DNA of 47,863 bases from Pleurobrachia bachei (lineage: Eukaryota; Ctenophora; Tentaculata; Cydippida; Pleurobrachiidae): contig AVPN01000024.1 in NCBI GenBank assembly GCA_000695325.1, positions 90,063-137,925 on the forward strand, given 5' to 3'. Shown here in pieces: positions 22,901-38,778 of the stretch (positions are counted from its first letter, which is position 1; each line of letters starts with the position of its first letter). The notes beneath the pieces are model-generated. The model was given only the letters and a program-made list of their open reading frames with translations, had not been told where the DNA came from and ran no database searches. A program made the position numbers and the translations under genes.

Positions 22901-23551
22901 AATTATTACAGGCCGAGTCTCACGTTTTCTACTTTTGAAGCAGCTGGTTTTGAGGGTTTCCCAGCGCACAAACGACTAGCAAGTTGTGAGCGCGCGCGGA
23001 TCCCTGATCAGTGATGTAGGCCATCTCATCACACATTTTGATATCAATGGATGGCCTACAGCCCGACTTGGTGGAGGTGATCATGCGCGCCAAAAATAGG
23101 AAGCATTCACTGTCAGCACTCGCTTCTATTCTCGTCCAATGAGATGAAGCGATAGCGGTCACGTGACCTTGACATTTCACGTGTTCTCCATCCTACAACA
23201 CCTACCAAAATACTATCGAGTCGGTAGCAATCTCGACAACCTATCCCTCTCTCTCCAGCGAGATGCCTTGAATTCTTAAAGCCCGCACACTCTCTGTATC
23301 TCGGGGTGCTGACAGAAAACTTCGTCAGATGTAATTGCAGGGGAAGCTAAGCTTATAGCTCTGCCGCCCGAGAACCCTCCCAGTTTACTCTCAATATATA
23401 TGGGTTCACTCCCCTCCCTCCCACACACAGAGTGTCCAATGTTCTAACCGCGTCCCCCATTTCCCCAGGTGACGTTGAAAAAGAACAGCAAGCACATGCG
23501 GCAACAAAGGATGAACTGGCTGCTGTGAATGCTGAAATTGATGATATCTAG
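7148..23551 (+). CDS. Tpm: Tropomyosin gene with alternative first and last exons
   Basis: Tropomyosin is a coiled-coil dimer that polymerises head to tail along actin filaments. Exons: 1a 7148-7276; 1b 8637-8774; 1b' 10000-10137; 2 11454-11587; 3 12086-12194; 4 13523-13633; 5 14353-14423; 6 14551-14612; 7 15266-15398 or its copy 17847-17979; then one of several terminal exons. The evidence is an N-terminal IKKKV motif, an unbroken charged heptad pattern, exon 7 resembling the family's AE-x-RAE-x-AER region, and two short terminal exons ending NAEINDI or NAEIDDI. One full combination (1b to E) would be about 280 residues; the family's long form is 284. Oddities: exon 3 is damaged by a complemented block, exon 6 has a frame error, and two terminal exon types are unlike other tropomyosins. 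Paralogue identity is unknown. Confidence 0.92.
8257..8450 (+). promoter_or_regulatory. Candidate promoter of exon 1b: twin E-boxes, TATA, start-site inverted repeat
   Basis: Two CACGTG E-boxes lie at 8257-8262 and 8264-8269. A TATAAA lies at 8376-8381. An inverted repeat with 11-base GC-rich arms (8402-8412 and 8440-8450, 27-base loop) starts where transcription would be expected, about 25 bp past the TATA. The ATG of exon 1b is about 230 bp downstream. The motifs are seen directly; promoter function is inferred. Confidence 0.55.
8637..8774 (+). CDS. Tpm: Tropomyosin exon 1b (second alternative start)
   Basis: The ATG at 8637 sits in caccATGtct, a good initiation context. It opens 46 codons (MSKDSATGVLNIKKKV...) ending in phase 0 before gtactt. 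Heptad spacing and the IKKKV motif match exon 1a, with three extra N-terminal residues. A TATA box, E-boxes and an inverted repeat lie just upstream, so this exon probably has its own promoter. Confidence 0.87.
9620..9813 (+). promoter_or_regulatory. Second copy of the exon 1b promoter
   Basis: Copy at +1363: E-boxes at 9620-9625 and 9627-9632, TATAAA at 9739-9744, inverted-repeat arms 9765-9775 and 9803-9813. I see no base change in these elements compared with the upstream copy. Confidence 0.5.
10000..10137 (+). CDS. Tpm: Tropomyosin exon 1b' (tandem copy of exon 1b)
   Basis: This lies 1363 bases downstream of exon 1b and encodes the same 46 residues, with the same promoter elements and donor. 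It is part of tandem doublet 2. As it stands it would produce the same N-terminus from a second promoter. The lack of coding differences suggests a very recent duplication or a duplicated allele in the assembly. Confidence 0.8.
11454..11587 (+). CDS. Tpm: Tropomyosin exon 2
   Basis: Acceptor cctctcag precedes TTG, and a gtaaga donor follows after two bases of a split codon. The 44 codons (LENDLKAAHQKLSLTEEEL...) fit the family's LEDEL-x-LQKKLKGTEDELDK segment. Three copies of a 26-bp pyrimidine minisatellite (ctacaatctctcaccctccc type, about 11361-11440) form the polypyrimidine tract in front of this exon. Confidence 0.9.
12086..12194 (+). CDS. Tpm: Tropomyosin exon 3, 3' part and donor destroyed
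   Basis: The frame DSLYKEQEKAEAFESELTALK is clear from 12096 to 12158, then coiled-coil character and any usable donor vanish. Complementing bases from 12159 on without reversing them restores EEHRLLEEKYAD and a gtaagt donor at 12195, in phase 0 with exon 4. The acceptor is less certain: only the AG at 12084-12085 gives the one base needed to complete the codon split by exon 2, although a better-looking cag lies ten bases upstream. As written, this exon cannot be spliced normally. Confidence 0.75.
12159..12208 (+). other. Complemented, unreversed block in tropomyosin exon 3
   Basis: The plain complement of this stretch, read in the same direction, gives 12 coiled-coil codons, a perfect gtaagt donor and a natural-looking intron start. 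The given strand gives neither. The start is set by the last good codon at 12156-12158. The end at 12208 is inferred from the 50-base length of the other three blocks. Confidence 0.8.
12573..12612 (+). repeat. 12-bp minisatellite, three units
   Basis: Three near-perfect tandem units of acacgtcaatga with a partial fourth, in intron 3. The intron (12195-13522) otherwise shows only GA-rich DNA at 12690-12790 and no exon that I can support. Confidence 0.8.
13523..13633 (+). CDS. Tpm: Tropomyosin exon 4
   Basis: It lies between ccctcag and gtacgt and has 37 codons in phase 0 at both ends, starting AERKLQQDDLEDRLEDLEQQ. It has strong coiled-coil composition. It joins exon 3 (after correction) and exon 5 in frame. 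Confidence 0.92.
13660..13714. repeat. Long inverted repeat just after exon 4
   Basis: The arms (about 13660-13685 and 13688-13714) are nearly perfect reverse complements around a tiny loop near CGAATCGGTTCG. They lie 26 bases past the exon 4 donor, so the pre-mRNA could form a hairpin of roughly 26 pairs there. It could instead be a small MITE remnant. Confidence 0.8.
14041..14090 (+). repeat. (CT)n microsatellite
   Basis: Almost pure CT run of about 50 bases in intron 4, embedded in CT-rich DNA from about 13870 to 14350. It contributes to the pyrimidine-rich approach to exon 5. Confidence 0.95.
14353..14423 (+). CDS. Tpm: Tropomyosin exon 5
   Basis: Acceptor ctctaccag, donor gtaagt. It has 23 codons (ACRKIKMLEDDLAKAEEKSE...) and two bases of a split Thr codon completed by exon 6. 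It aligns with the family's RKLVIIESDLERAEERAE segment. Confidence 0.92.
14551..14612 (+). CDS. Tpm: Tropomyosin exon 6, with a frame error
   Basis: The exon is bounded by ttccag and gtacgt. It starts in frame as TAKDLAIE, but its second half is meaningful only in another frame, NTNLKKMEAAEGM, which joins exon 7. The 62-base length leaves the exon one base too long or two too short. Alignment with the family's LKVVGNNLKSLE spacing favours two missing bases near 14573-14576. As written, translation would shift frame here. Either a small sequence error or a real lesion is possible. Confidence 0.8.
14978..14991. promoter_or_regulatory. Palindromic X-box (RFX-type) motif
   Basis: GTTACCATGGTAAC fits the X-box consensus (GTNRCC, short spacer, RGYAAC) bound by RFX factors. 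A related half-site pair, GTTGCCATGGTACC, lies about 60 bases downstream. Both elements recur at the same place in the tandem copy. Confidence 0.45.
15266..15398 (+). CDS. Tpm: Tropomyosin exon 7
   Basis: Acceptor tacag, donor gtaagt. It has 44 codons starting QAEREDKLESGIRDLEAA and one base of a split codon. It matches the conserved EAETRAEFAERSVTKLE region near the tropomyosin C-terminus. Entry phase 0 and exit phase 1 mean that exons 7 and 7' cannot both be included without a frame shift. Confidence 0.92.
15439..15470. promoter_or_regulatory. Inverted pair of CArG boxes (SRF-type)
   Basis: CCATATTTGG (15439-15448) and CCAAATATGG (15461-15470) both match the serum response factor consensus CC(A/T)6GG. 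They are inverted relative to each other, 22 bp apart centre to centre, and start about 40 bases after exon 7. SRF control of actin-cytoskeleton genes is established in animals; use of this pair is inferred. Confidence 0.5.
15885..16102 (+). CDS. Tpm: Tropomyosin terminal exon B1 (72-residue unusual tail)
   Basis: Acceptor attcag. Together with the single base from exon 7 it opens NLKAQQRVLTRKQIVKILGE and runs to TAG at 16100-16102. It is helical and charged at first, then ends in a strongly basic stretch, AKTYRVKKGGAFRHIRS. It is unlike known tropomyosin C-termini, so it would probably change head-to-tail overlap. It shares a module with terminal exon C: ILGE-x-E-x-x-RELEIL-x-x-E-x-Y-x-AS. 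Preserved frame and a near-synonymous second copy argue that it is coding. Confidence 0.72.
16457..16782 (+). CDS. Tpm: Tropomyosin terminal exon C1 (108-residue unusual tail)
   Basis: Acceptor ccacag, in frame after exon 7, with a stop at 16780-16782. It holds two copies of the module seen once in exon B: ILGNIEHARDLEMQLNEKY, then ILGEHEDQRELEILTLEQY, separated by a Met/Pro-rich spacer. It ends ATKAYKTKRGPFRAVRN, parallel to the basic end of B. I know no described family with this module. Function is unknown; the basic end might contact actin or another acidic partner. Confidence 0.72.
17047..17096 (+). other. Complemented, unreversed block (partner of 19671-19720)
   Basis: Each base here is the Watson-Crick complement of the base at the same offset from 19671, read in the same direction, for all 50 positions. 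The flanks are identical direct copies. The pair 17046/19670 (t/a) is also complementary and may be a chance substitution. Which copy is altered cannot be told. The block lies downstream of terminal exon C1 or C2. Confidence 0.95.
17274..17346 (+). repeat. (CT)n microsatellite at the unit junction
   Basis: Pure CT run of about 73 bases exactly between the two units of doublet 3. The frames through it read as Ser-Leu repeats and are not genes. Confidence 0.95.
17557..17570. promoter_or_regulatory. Second copy of the palindromic X-box motif
   Basis: Identical GTTACCATGGTAAC in unit 2 of the tandem doublet, again followed by a GTTGCCATGGTACC element. It sits in the intron before exon 7'. Confidence 0.45.
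17847..17979 (+). CDS. Tpm: Tropomyosin exon 7' (tandem copy)
   Basis: It encodes the same residues as exon 7 with the same splice sites and lies in unit 2 of doublet 3. It can replace exon 7 and splice to terminal exons from 18459 onward. Confidence 0.85.
18024..18055. promoter_or_regulatory. Second copy of the CArG pair
   Basis: The same two decamers at 18024-18033 and 18046-18055 with identical spacing, after exon 7'. Confidence 0.5.
18459..18676 (+). CDS. Tpm: Tropomyosin terminal exon B2 (copy of B1)
   Basis: It has the same length, acceptor and stop as B1. Most base differences are silent; one visible amino-acid change is V to L in the TYRV motif. This pattern suggests selection on the protein. 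Confidence 0.7.
19083..19408 (+). CDS. Tpm: Tropomyosin terminal exon C2 (copy of C1)
   Basis: Same length and stop as C1. Visible amino-acid differences are few and conservative near the start (LLTRAEIS versus ILTRAQIT); most other differences are silent. It belongs to unit 2 of doublet 3. Confidence 0.7.
20531..20613 (+). CDS. Tpm: Tropomyosin terminal exon D (canonical short end)
   Basis: Acceptor ctctgtag. It completes the codon from exon 7 and encodes DLEKETNDHRATRSELEEL...NAEINDI, then TAG. Length and end resemble ordinary 27-28-residue tropomyosin last exons. An AATAAA at 20782-20787 follows. Confidence 0.85.
20782..20787 (+). terminator. Candidate poly(A) signal after exon D
   Basis: AATAAA, 169 bases past the exon D stop. 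In the tandem copy the matching site reads ataaacg and the hexamer is lost. Confidence 0.5.
21597..21679 (+). CDS. Tpm: Tropomyosin terminal exon E (canonical short end)
   Basis: Acceptor ccccag. It encodes DVEKEQQAHAATKDELAAV...NAEIDDI, then TAG, in frame after exon 7. It has the same length as exon D but a different sequence, so it gives a distinct C-terminus of the usual kind. Confidence 0.87.
22425..22457 (+). pseudogene. Truncated copy of terminal exon D
   Basis: Only the last 11 codons of exon D (EELNAEINDI and stop) are present, directly at the junction of doublet 4. No acceptor precedes them. This is a by-product of where the duplicated unit begins. Confidence 0.85.
23469..23551 (+). 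CDS. Tpm: Tropomyosin terminal exon E' (copy of E)
   Basis: It encodes the same residues as exon E with only silent differences (for example gacgat versus gatgat) and has an intact ccccag acceptor and TAG. Confidence 0.82.
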
Positions 23552-24283
23552 ATAATTGAATGAGAGAGAGATACGATAGAGAGGATTTGCTTCACGCCAT
23601 ACACAACGTCACACGCACCCATACGATATGCTAGAGAGGTAGTAGCCAGCCCAGGCATGGATTAAAAGCCAGGGATTTGTGCTCACCCTCTCAAGTGTGT
23701 GTATTTGTGTGTCGAGAGACAGTTTATATATATCGGCTCCCCACACTATATATATGCAGGTGTGTCTGTGCGTGTGATGTATGTGTGTGAATTTCGAGTT
23801 TTAGTAAACAAGCGGCGGGTCAATTATATATTCATCACCACATATTACACCACACATCCTTCTTTACATCATCATCATCATCAATACATCCTCGCGACGG
23901 GAAAGTCTGGTCCACGTCTCTCTCAATTTCACACCAATTTTATAAAATCCCCACATACACTTGATGAGTGTGTCTCTCTAGGAAAGGTGAGACTGAAAAA
24001 TGCTTCCCTTTTTCACTCATTCCTCCCTTTTACATGGCACCCTCTGCTGCACACTCAACAACTACCCCTCAAAATTACCCCTCGTAGATATATTTGAAAA
24101 CCTTCATGCACCCTCCCCCATTTGTATTTGTATTGGAAGAGAAAAACGAGAGAGACCGATGCCATACTGTTTAGGAGTTATAAAATGTGGCAAATTGCGT
24201 ATGTTTTGACATGGCCAATTGTAAATACTGTTTATAATATAACAACACTTTATGTTTATGACTGAAAAATATGAGTGAATGTA

Positions 24284-25619
24284 AGTGAATTCCTACTAAT
24301 AATTCGAGGCAAAAACGTCCCCAAAGTTGTATGTAAACACATTGCTTTCTATTGCAAGAATACCAGCCTATAATTTGGTGTACGGAATGGAGGACGGATA
24401 TTTGGTTGCTAGGGACTCTAGCCTAGGATTCACATGGTTGCTAGGGCCCTGCTAATCGTAACTCCGGAAGGGGCTTGGTTCTCATGATGCAGTAATACTA
24501 ATACGTCATTAGGAAACAGCTTCCTTATAAGCATGACGCAATTTGAATCATATACTGTGATATTCATTCTTTATTCTCTCATTTCACAAGCATGCTCCTA
24601 GCAGAATCATAGAATGCAATATAGATCACACTTGCTGGCCTAATCAAACTATTGTTTTCAACACAGGGTGTGTCTCAGGTGGAACGGGAGACGGTTATTG
24701 TGAGATATCAGTGAGAGATCAGGATAATCAGTGGTTAGATCACTTGAGTGCAACTATGGTGGTGATTCATCGTCATGAGGCATGAACACAAATTTCTCTT
24801 GGATGAAAATTGGAAATTATGTACTAAAACACACGAACATACACACACACACACCTTTCCGTTCTCAATTCCAGTAATAATTTATGCACTATCCCCCTCT
24901 CTCTCTCCTCCTTGCAGGGACGTATTATTATTCACTATCCGGCAATACTTCCCCCGGCCCACTCGGACAATGGCTCGCACAGAAGTGCTTTCATACATCC
25001 CCCTTTCTTGCTTCTTTCATTCCTTCTCTCTCCTCTCTCAGTCTCTCCCTCTCTCTCTCCCTCCCCCTTCTCTCACTCTCTCTTTCTCTCTTCCTCCCCC
25101 CTCTCTCTCTCCCCCTCTCATTGTGACATGCAGCGTTAACCAATTAACGCAGGACGAGCCAATTAGCCACTAGCCACTGTGTAAGCTAAAGCTTGTCAAA
25201 GAGAGAGAGAAAGAAGGCTGCACTACCGGCCGGGAGAGAGAGAAATACTGAAAGAAACTGAGAGAGAGAAAGGGGGAGACTGAGAGAAATAGCCGAAAGT
25301 TCATCCAACTTCCATCCATAATATGAGCCACATTCAGTTGATTATGGTTGCCGGTTCAGTGGTAGAATTTCGAAAAATCGTTTCTTGCGGAGCTGGTTGA
25401 AAATATTAAAAGAAAATTGTACAAAAATAACTTAACTGGTTAGCAGCTAGAAACAGTGACTGCTTTGCTCCAACAACACACATTCTCTCACACATCACAT
25501 TTTGACAGAGAAATCACGGGTAGGTCACGGCTTGTTGAGTAAGCGGTGAAGGAGATCCTCTCTCCCACCCTTACTCAACAAGTTACGGCTGTATTGCACT
25601 CTGATCTACAGAAACCCCT
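24284..25619. other. Region between convergent tropomyosin and Lon genes
   Basis: No coding exon seen. It contains two ggttgctaggg motifs (24405-24450), CT-rich DNA (24890-25125), GA-rich DNA (25200-25290), a possible minus-strand poly(A) signal (TTTATT on this strand at 24570-24575) and a hairpin at 25531-25582. It should hold the 3' ends of both genes. Confidence 0.6.
25531..25582. repeat. Hairpin in the Lon 3' untranslated region
   Basis: Perfect 13-base arms, cttgttgagtaag at 25531-25543 and its reverse complement at 25570-25582, with a 26-base loop. It starts 38 bases past the Lon stop codon, so it would be part of the Lon mRNA. Confidence 0.8.
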
Positions 25620-34512
<8,893 letters not shown>

Positions 34513-34682
34513 AGCTATATACAGGAAGAGAGGGATGAAGGGAGGGATGATGGAGGGATAAAGACAGAAAACCGGACAACATTTCAATCAGATAAAATTT
34601 AAAGCGGTGTAAAGTTTTTGAAATTAAAATGAATATAATAACTCTTCAAAAATAATACATCTGAATCCCTCTATGATAAATC

Positions 34683-36724
34683 TCACAACTTTTTAGACAT
34701 AACATTAACAAAAGTTAAGTTTTTCGAATGAGCACTTCTCTGTGCTCGGTACTTTTTCAATATTTCCCTCTTCTTTTTCTCCTGAAGTTTCTTCTGGGCT
34801 GCCCGGGGACCGTGATTGTTTTCATAGTGAACCTTCAGAGCCATTTCTAGAAAGAAAGTTTTCAGACAAATCTCACACTTGAATGGTCGGTGAATATGGA
34901 CCGCCATGTGAGTTTTAAGGGCATTCTGTTGTTTGAACCCTTTACCACATTTCTGACATTTGTAGGGCCTATCGTCTGTGTGAACCCTCATATGTTTCAC
35001 ATAATTCCCTTTCTGTTGTGTTTTATAACCACACTTCTCGCACTCGTACCTGTAATTTCTAAAGTGTATCGCTTGAATGTGGTCTACTAGCTGGGAGTTC
35101 ATTTTGCAGGTGAAATCGCAGTTTTTAAATTTACACTTGATAACCGCTTTTTCGTGTATCCGAGCCTTGTGACCCTGTAGCGTCTCTTTTCTAAGAAATG
35201 ATTTATCACACACATCACAAACGAATTTCCTAAGTTCCAGGTGAGTCTGTACATGTCGCATCATGTTCGTTTTGTCATTAAACCGCTTCTTACAGTAGCT
35301 GCAAGCATGAAGTTTTAGACCCAAATGTCGGCTGATGTGGCGTTTTAAACACTGTTTCGTTTTGAACTCCTTATTACATTGCAGACAGGAAAACATTTGA
35401 GATTTCTCGAGGGTGAACCGTGTGCTATCCATAGAGCGATCATCCTGAGGTGGTCTAATGTAGGGAGGGGATTCGAGGGATGGTCGTGTTTCCCTCATTC
35501 TCTCACTTTGTAGCGCTGACCGAATATTGTTCTGGGTCAATAATCGCTGCAGCTCAGATAATAATTTTGAGTTAACCGGAGGCTCCTCTCCTGAGGTGCT
35601 CGCAGCATTCACCACCATCCGTTTCGCCAGGCTTTGCTCATCGAGAGATATCATGGACACGGGTGGTGGTGCCCTCTTTTTACGGCTCTTTTTAGGTTTC
35701 TCACCCGATGATGGACCTGCTTTTTCTGTTGGTGGTTTCTTGGCTCGAGATTTCCGGGGCGCTGTTTTCCGGGGCCGCTTTCCTTTTGGAGAGTTTATCG
35801 GCTCCAACTCCTCAATAGTGAGACCCCTGGGGGAGGGCACGTCTAGTTGGGGATCAACAGGGGGAGGCGGGTAAAGTTCATCCAGAAGTTGGGTTGTCGC
35901 CAGTTCGTCAGCTGAGGTTGGAACGGGAGAGTCTGGAGAAATGGGATCACCTGATGGGATAAGTTGTTCGCAAGAGGCTGGTTCAGGTGCTGGATCTGCA
36001 GCTGTAGGTTCGATGAATTTTGATATCTCAACCTCGATTTCACTGTTAATTTCATCCAGCTGGCTGTTCAGTGTTTGTATAACCGTGTCAAGAGAGGAGT
36101 CTGGTCCAGCTGTTCCCTGGTGGGTTGTTAGTTCAGTTGTAAAATCTTCCTCCGCTGACTTATTCTGAAGTTCAGCTACATTTGAACCATCCACTATTGT
36201 TGTTGAGGAGGTAGCGGTATTGTAATCCTGGGGTTCTGCTTGGAGGCTGGTCTTGGGAGAGGCGTCAATCTGTTGGAGGGGAGAGAGAAATAAGATGTTT
36301 TTAATAAAGAAAAGGGGTGTTCAGACGAGGCCATGACCCTGCTGCAGCAGAGATTCTCTGCTGCAGCAGGGTCATGGCCTCGTCTGAACACCCCTTTTCT
36401 CTGCCAGAGAATCTCATTTTCTACGGCTTTGAACAATCTAAAGTGAGTGAATTCGCACCTTACCTGATAGAGATAGTTATAGTTGGGGTCAAGTGAATTG
36501 ATAAAGGAGCTGTGAGGGGTAACGGGACCATCGAAAAAGTTAAATCCCGTAATCCCGAGAACATCCCGGCCCACCATAACAAGATGCATCAGCCAGTGGG
36601 AGGGAGGGGGAAGCTCTCCGCCCCGAGGTACCAACTTTTGACCGAGGTGGGGCATCCCCACGGCGCTAAGCTGGCTGGCCATTAGCTGGTAGAGGATGTA
36701 AAAATCCTCCCCGCTCTGCTTCAT
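34683..36724 (-). CDS. C2H2 zinc-finger protein, seven fingers
   Basis: Two exons: 36464-36724 (87 codons from ATG) and 34683-36269 (528 codons and stop), joined in phase 0, giving 615 residues. The N-terminal exon has no domain I recognise. The middle is acidic and Ser/Pro-rich, followed by a basic stretch (KGKRPRKTAPRKSRAKKPP) that should serve as a nuclear signal. Seven C2H2 fingers occupy roughly residues 350-560, beginning FSCLQCNKEF and ending FKCEICLKTFF; the fourth has an atypical CKFKNCDFTC pair spacing. A basic Lys-rich tail follows. It is probably a DNA-binding regulator; no orthologue can be named. The stop is 170 bp upstream of the Lon start, on the same strand. Confidence 0.9.
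36308..36400. repeat. Perfect palindrome with 46-base arms in the zinc-finger intron
   Basis: Arms 36308-36353 and 36355-36400 are exact reverse complements around a single base (36354). They fill nearly half of the 194-base intron 36270-36463. A transcript would fold into a 46-bp hairpin that draws the two splice sites together. Confidence 0.97.
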
Positions 36725-36965
36725 TTCACCGAGGAGGAGGCCGAGCTACCATGACCTGGCTACAAAATATAGGGGAAGAGGGTGTTAAAACTCTAAAGGG
36801 GATAGACAATTGGGGGGGATTAGGGAAGTAAATGGAAGTGTAGTTCAGCAAGATAGGGATAAATGTATTTAGGGGATGAGGCGAGGGATTCAGTACAAGA
36901 TAGTAAACACATCTTCGAATGAATAAGAACTCCCAAATAACAAAATACAAAACTAAACTTTTCAA

Positions 36966-36971
36966 TTTATT
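36966..36971 (-). terminator. Poly(A) signal overlapping the DNAJC2 stop codon
   Basis: On the minus strand the last codons read AAG CAA TAA ATT, so AATAAA contains the TAA stop. If used, the mRNA would have a 3' untranslated region of only about 10-30 bases. The next gene's ATG is 242 bases downstream, which leaves little room. Confidence 0.5.
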
Positions 36972-38778
36972 GCTTTGCCTTTTTCGCTTTAATTTGTTCA
37001 ACCAAGTCCTTGTACCTTTTCATACACATCTTTTTAGACCGAGTTGCCACATGAGCGGCGATGTTATCCCATCTCTCCGGTCCTGCTGCGGCTGGATATT
37101 TCTTGAGCGCCTCCTCCAACAGTTTCTGTTCCTCAGGAGTCCATGGTCCTTTGTTTTTGGGGGCTTCTGGTTCCGTTTTCAGGGATGAGTTCACGTTATC
37201 TCTGTTACTGATACCCCCACCCGCCTGGACCTCGTCTATTCGTTGTTTTTGGGACTTCTCAAAGTTTTCGTATGCCTGAGCATTCACCTTGCTCTTCAGA
37301 TCAGCATCTTCCCCACTTTGCAACTTTTTCACTTTTTTTATAACATCCTGATTATCGTAATTACGGGTTACAGTGCTGTGTTGGTTGAGGTAGTCAGCTA
37401 TTGTGTTCCATCGATTAACTGTACCAGGAGGGAATATTTTCACGGCTTTAACTAGCAGGGCAATATCCGGAGTGGTGAACTTGTCTGAGTTTTGGGTCTG
37501 CTCTTTGTGCTCCTCTTGACTTTGTTTTGCTTTTACCAGATTTTCCCGTTTCTTGTTTTCTTGTTCCTTTAGTTGGGCATCAAGGAGAGAGGTGTACTTG
37601 CTAGTTAATGCTGGAACGTCACCGGTCAGCCCATTCAAGCTCTTCATATCATCCAAACTGAGTCCTAAAAGAAGCAATTCAAGATTCTCCATAGCCTGGA
37701 CGATGTTATTAGAATCAGCAGCACAGAAGTAATTCTGCCCCTTCACGTTCTCTCTCAACTTCTTTCTTTCAACCTTTAACAGCTTGTTTTGTTTTTGTCG
37801 CTCCTTCTTCTCTGCTTCAGCCTTTTCTTTTGCTTCTTTCTGTCTTTGCTCTTCTTGTTCCTTCTTGATCCTCTCCTCCTCCTCTTTTCTCAGTCGAATG
37901 GCTTCCTGTTCCTGTCGATACGCCTCCTGTTTGGCCTGTTTCGCCTCCTGTTTTCGCTTCTTCCTCTCCTCATTGAACTGCTTTATTCTGGGATCACATG
38001 CATAGCAGTTGTTAACCAATTCTCTAATCCGGGTCATCTCCTCCTTCTTCCTCTTAGCTCTCTCCTGTTTGTTCGCCTTGTCAATATACCGTCTCTCTTC
38101 CTTGCACTCGGCCTTGTCCCGCTCCTCCTCATCCAGGTAAGAGTACTCTCTCCAGCTGTTGAAATCAAACCAGAGATTGTAAAACTCGTTCACCTTCTCG
38201 ATACTGTCGGCTTCAGTTCCCAAGCGAGGGATATTCTTGTTACATGACCATTGGGCATTTCTCTCGATCACAGGTCCGTACACTTTGTAGAAGTTCTGTT
38301 TGTTGTATTCAGTGACATTGGGAACATCGTCATCAAAGAACGGATCAATACTGTCGTATGCCCTCTTTCCTTCAATGGTACACAACTGCTCGTATGCTTT
38401 TTGGATGCAGGTGAATGCCTCCTCATTTACCTTGGTGTTCCCTTTACTCTTGTCAGGGTGACACTTGAGGACCATAAACCTGTAAGCTTTCTTGACATCC
38501 TTGGTGGAGCTCTGAACCCTGAGGTTTGGGATACCCAGGACTCTGTAATGGTCCTGATCCTTCCATTCCGTCGCAGCCAGGCTCTTGATGTACTTGAGGT
38601 CAATGACAATATCTGCATCAGTCAAATGTTCTACTTCCTCATCAGACTCAGTTTCTTTAGAGCTGTCTATGATGTTGAACCGCTCACAGACATACTTGAA
38701 GAAGGACTTGCCGTACGGTTGAATGGGTAAAACCTCTGGCACCAGTCCACCGCTCTTGACCTCTACTGAAAACGTCAT
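36967..38778 (-). CDS. DNAJC2: DNAJC2/zuotin-type ribosome-associated J protein
   Basis: Single exon, 603 residues (human protein 621). The start is the ATG at 38778 (MTFSVEVKSGG), because the longer open frame upstream begins without ATG. A J domain lies at about residues 75-145 with the essential HPD in LKCHPDKSK. Next come the zuotin-homology region and a long charged Lys/Glu/Gln-rich helix (about 225-345) that binds the ribosome in this family. Two SANT/Myb-like domains lie near the C-terminus, the second starting GPWTPEEQKLLEEAL. With an Hsp70 partner such proteins form the ribosome-associated complex that helps nascent chains fold; the SANT domains allow nuclear roles. The stop codon lies inside an AATAAA. 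Confidence 0.97.
   Translation of the reverse strand: MTFSVEVKSGGLVPEVLPIQPYGKSFFKYVCERFNIIDSSKETESDEEVEHLTDADIVIDLKYIKSLAATEWKDQDHYRVLGIPNLRVQSSTKDVKKAYRFMVLKCHPDKSKGNTKVNEEAFTCIQKAYEQLCTIEGKRAYDSIDPFFDDDVPNVTEYNKQNFYKVYGPVIERNAQWSCNKNIPRLGTEADSIEKVNEFYNLWFDFNSWREYSYLDEEERDKAECKEERRYIDKANKQERAKRKKEEMTRIRELVNNCYACDPRIKQFNEERKKRKQEAKQAKQEAYRQEQEAIRLRKEEEERIKKEQEEQRQKEAKEKAEAEKKERQKQNKLLKVERKKLRENVKGQNYFCAADSNNIVQAMENLELLLLGLSLDDMKSLNGLTGDVPALTSKYTSLLDAQLKEQENKKRENLVKAKQSQEEHKEQTQNSDKFTTPDIALLVKAVKIFPPGTVNRWNTIADYLNQHSTVTRNYDNQDVIKKVKKLQSGEDADLKSKVNAQAYENFEKSQKQRIDEVQAGGGISNRDNVNSSLKTEPEAPKNKGPWTPEEQKLLEEALKKYPAAAGPERWDNIAAHVATRSKKMCMKRYKDLVEQIKAKKAKQ

Larger units (their letters stand above)
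20580..24283 (+). repeat. Tandem doublet 4 (terminal exon E unit, about 1.85 kb)
   Basis: Copy A is 20580-22424 and copy B is 22425-24283. Both run from the end of exon D through exon E to ...atgagtgaatgtaa. Identity is high with scattered substitutions and short indels. Confidence 0.92.
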
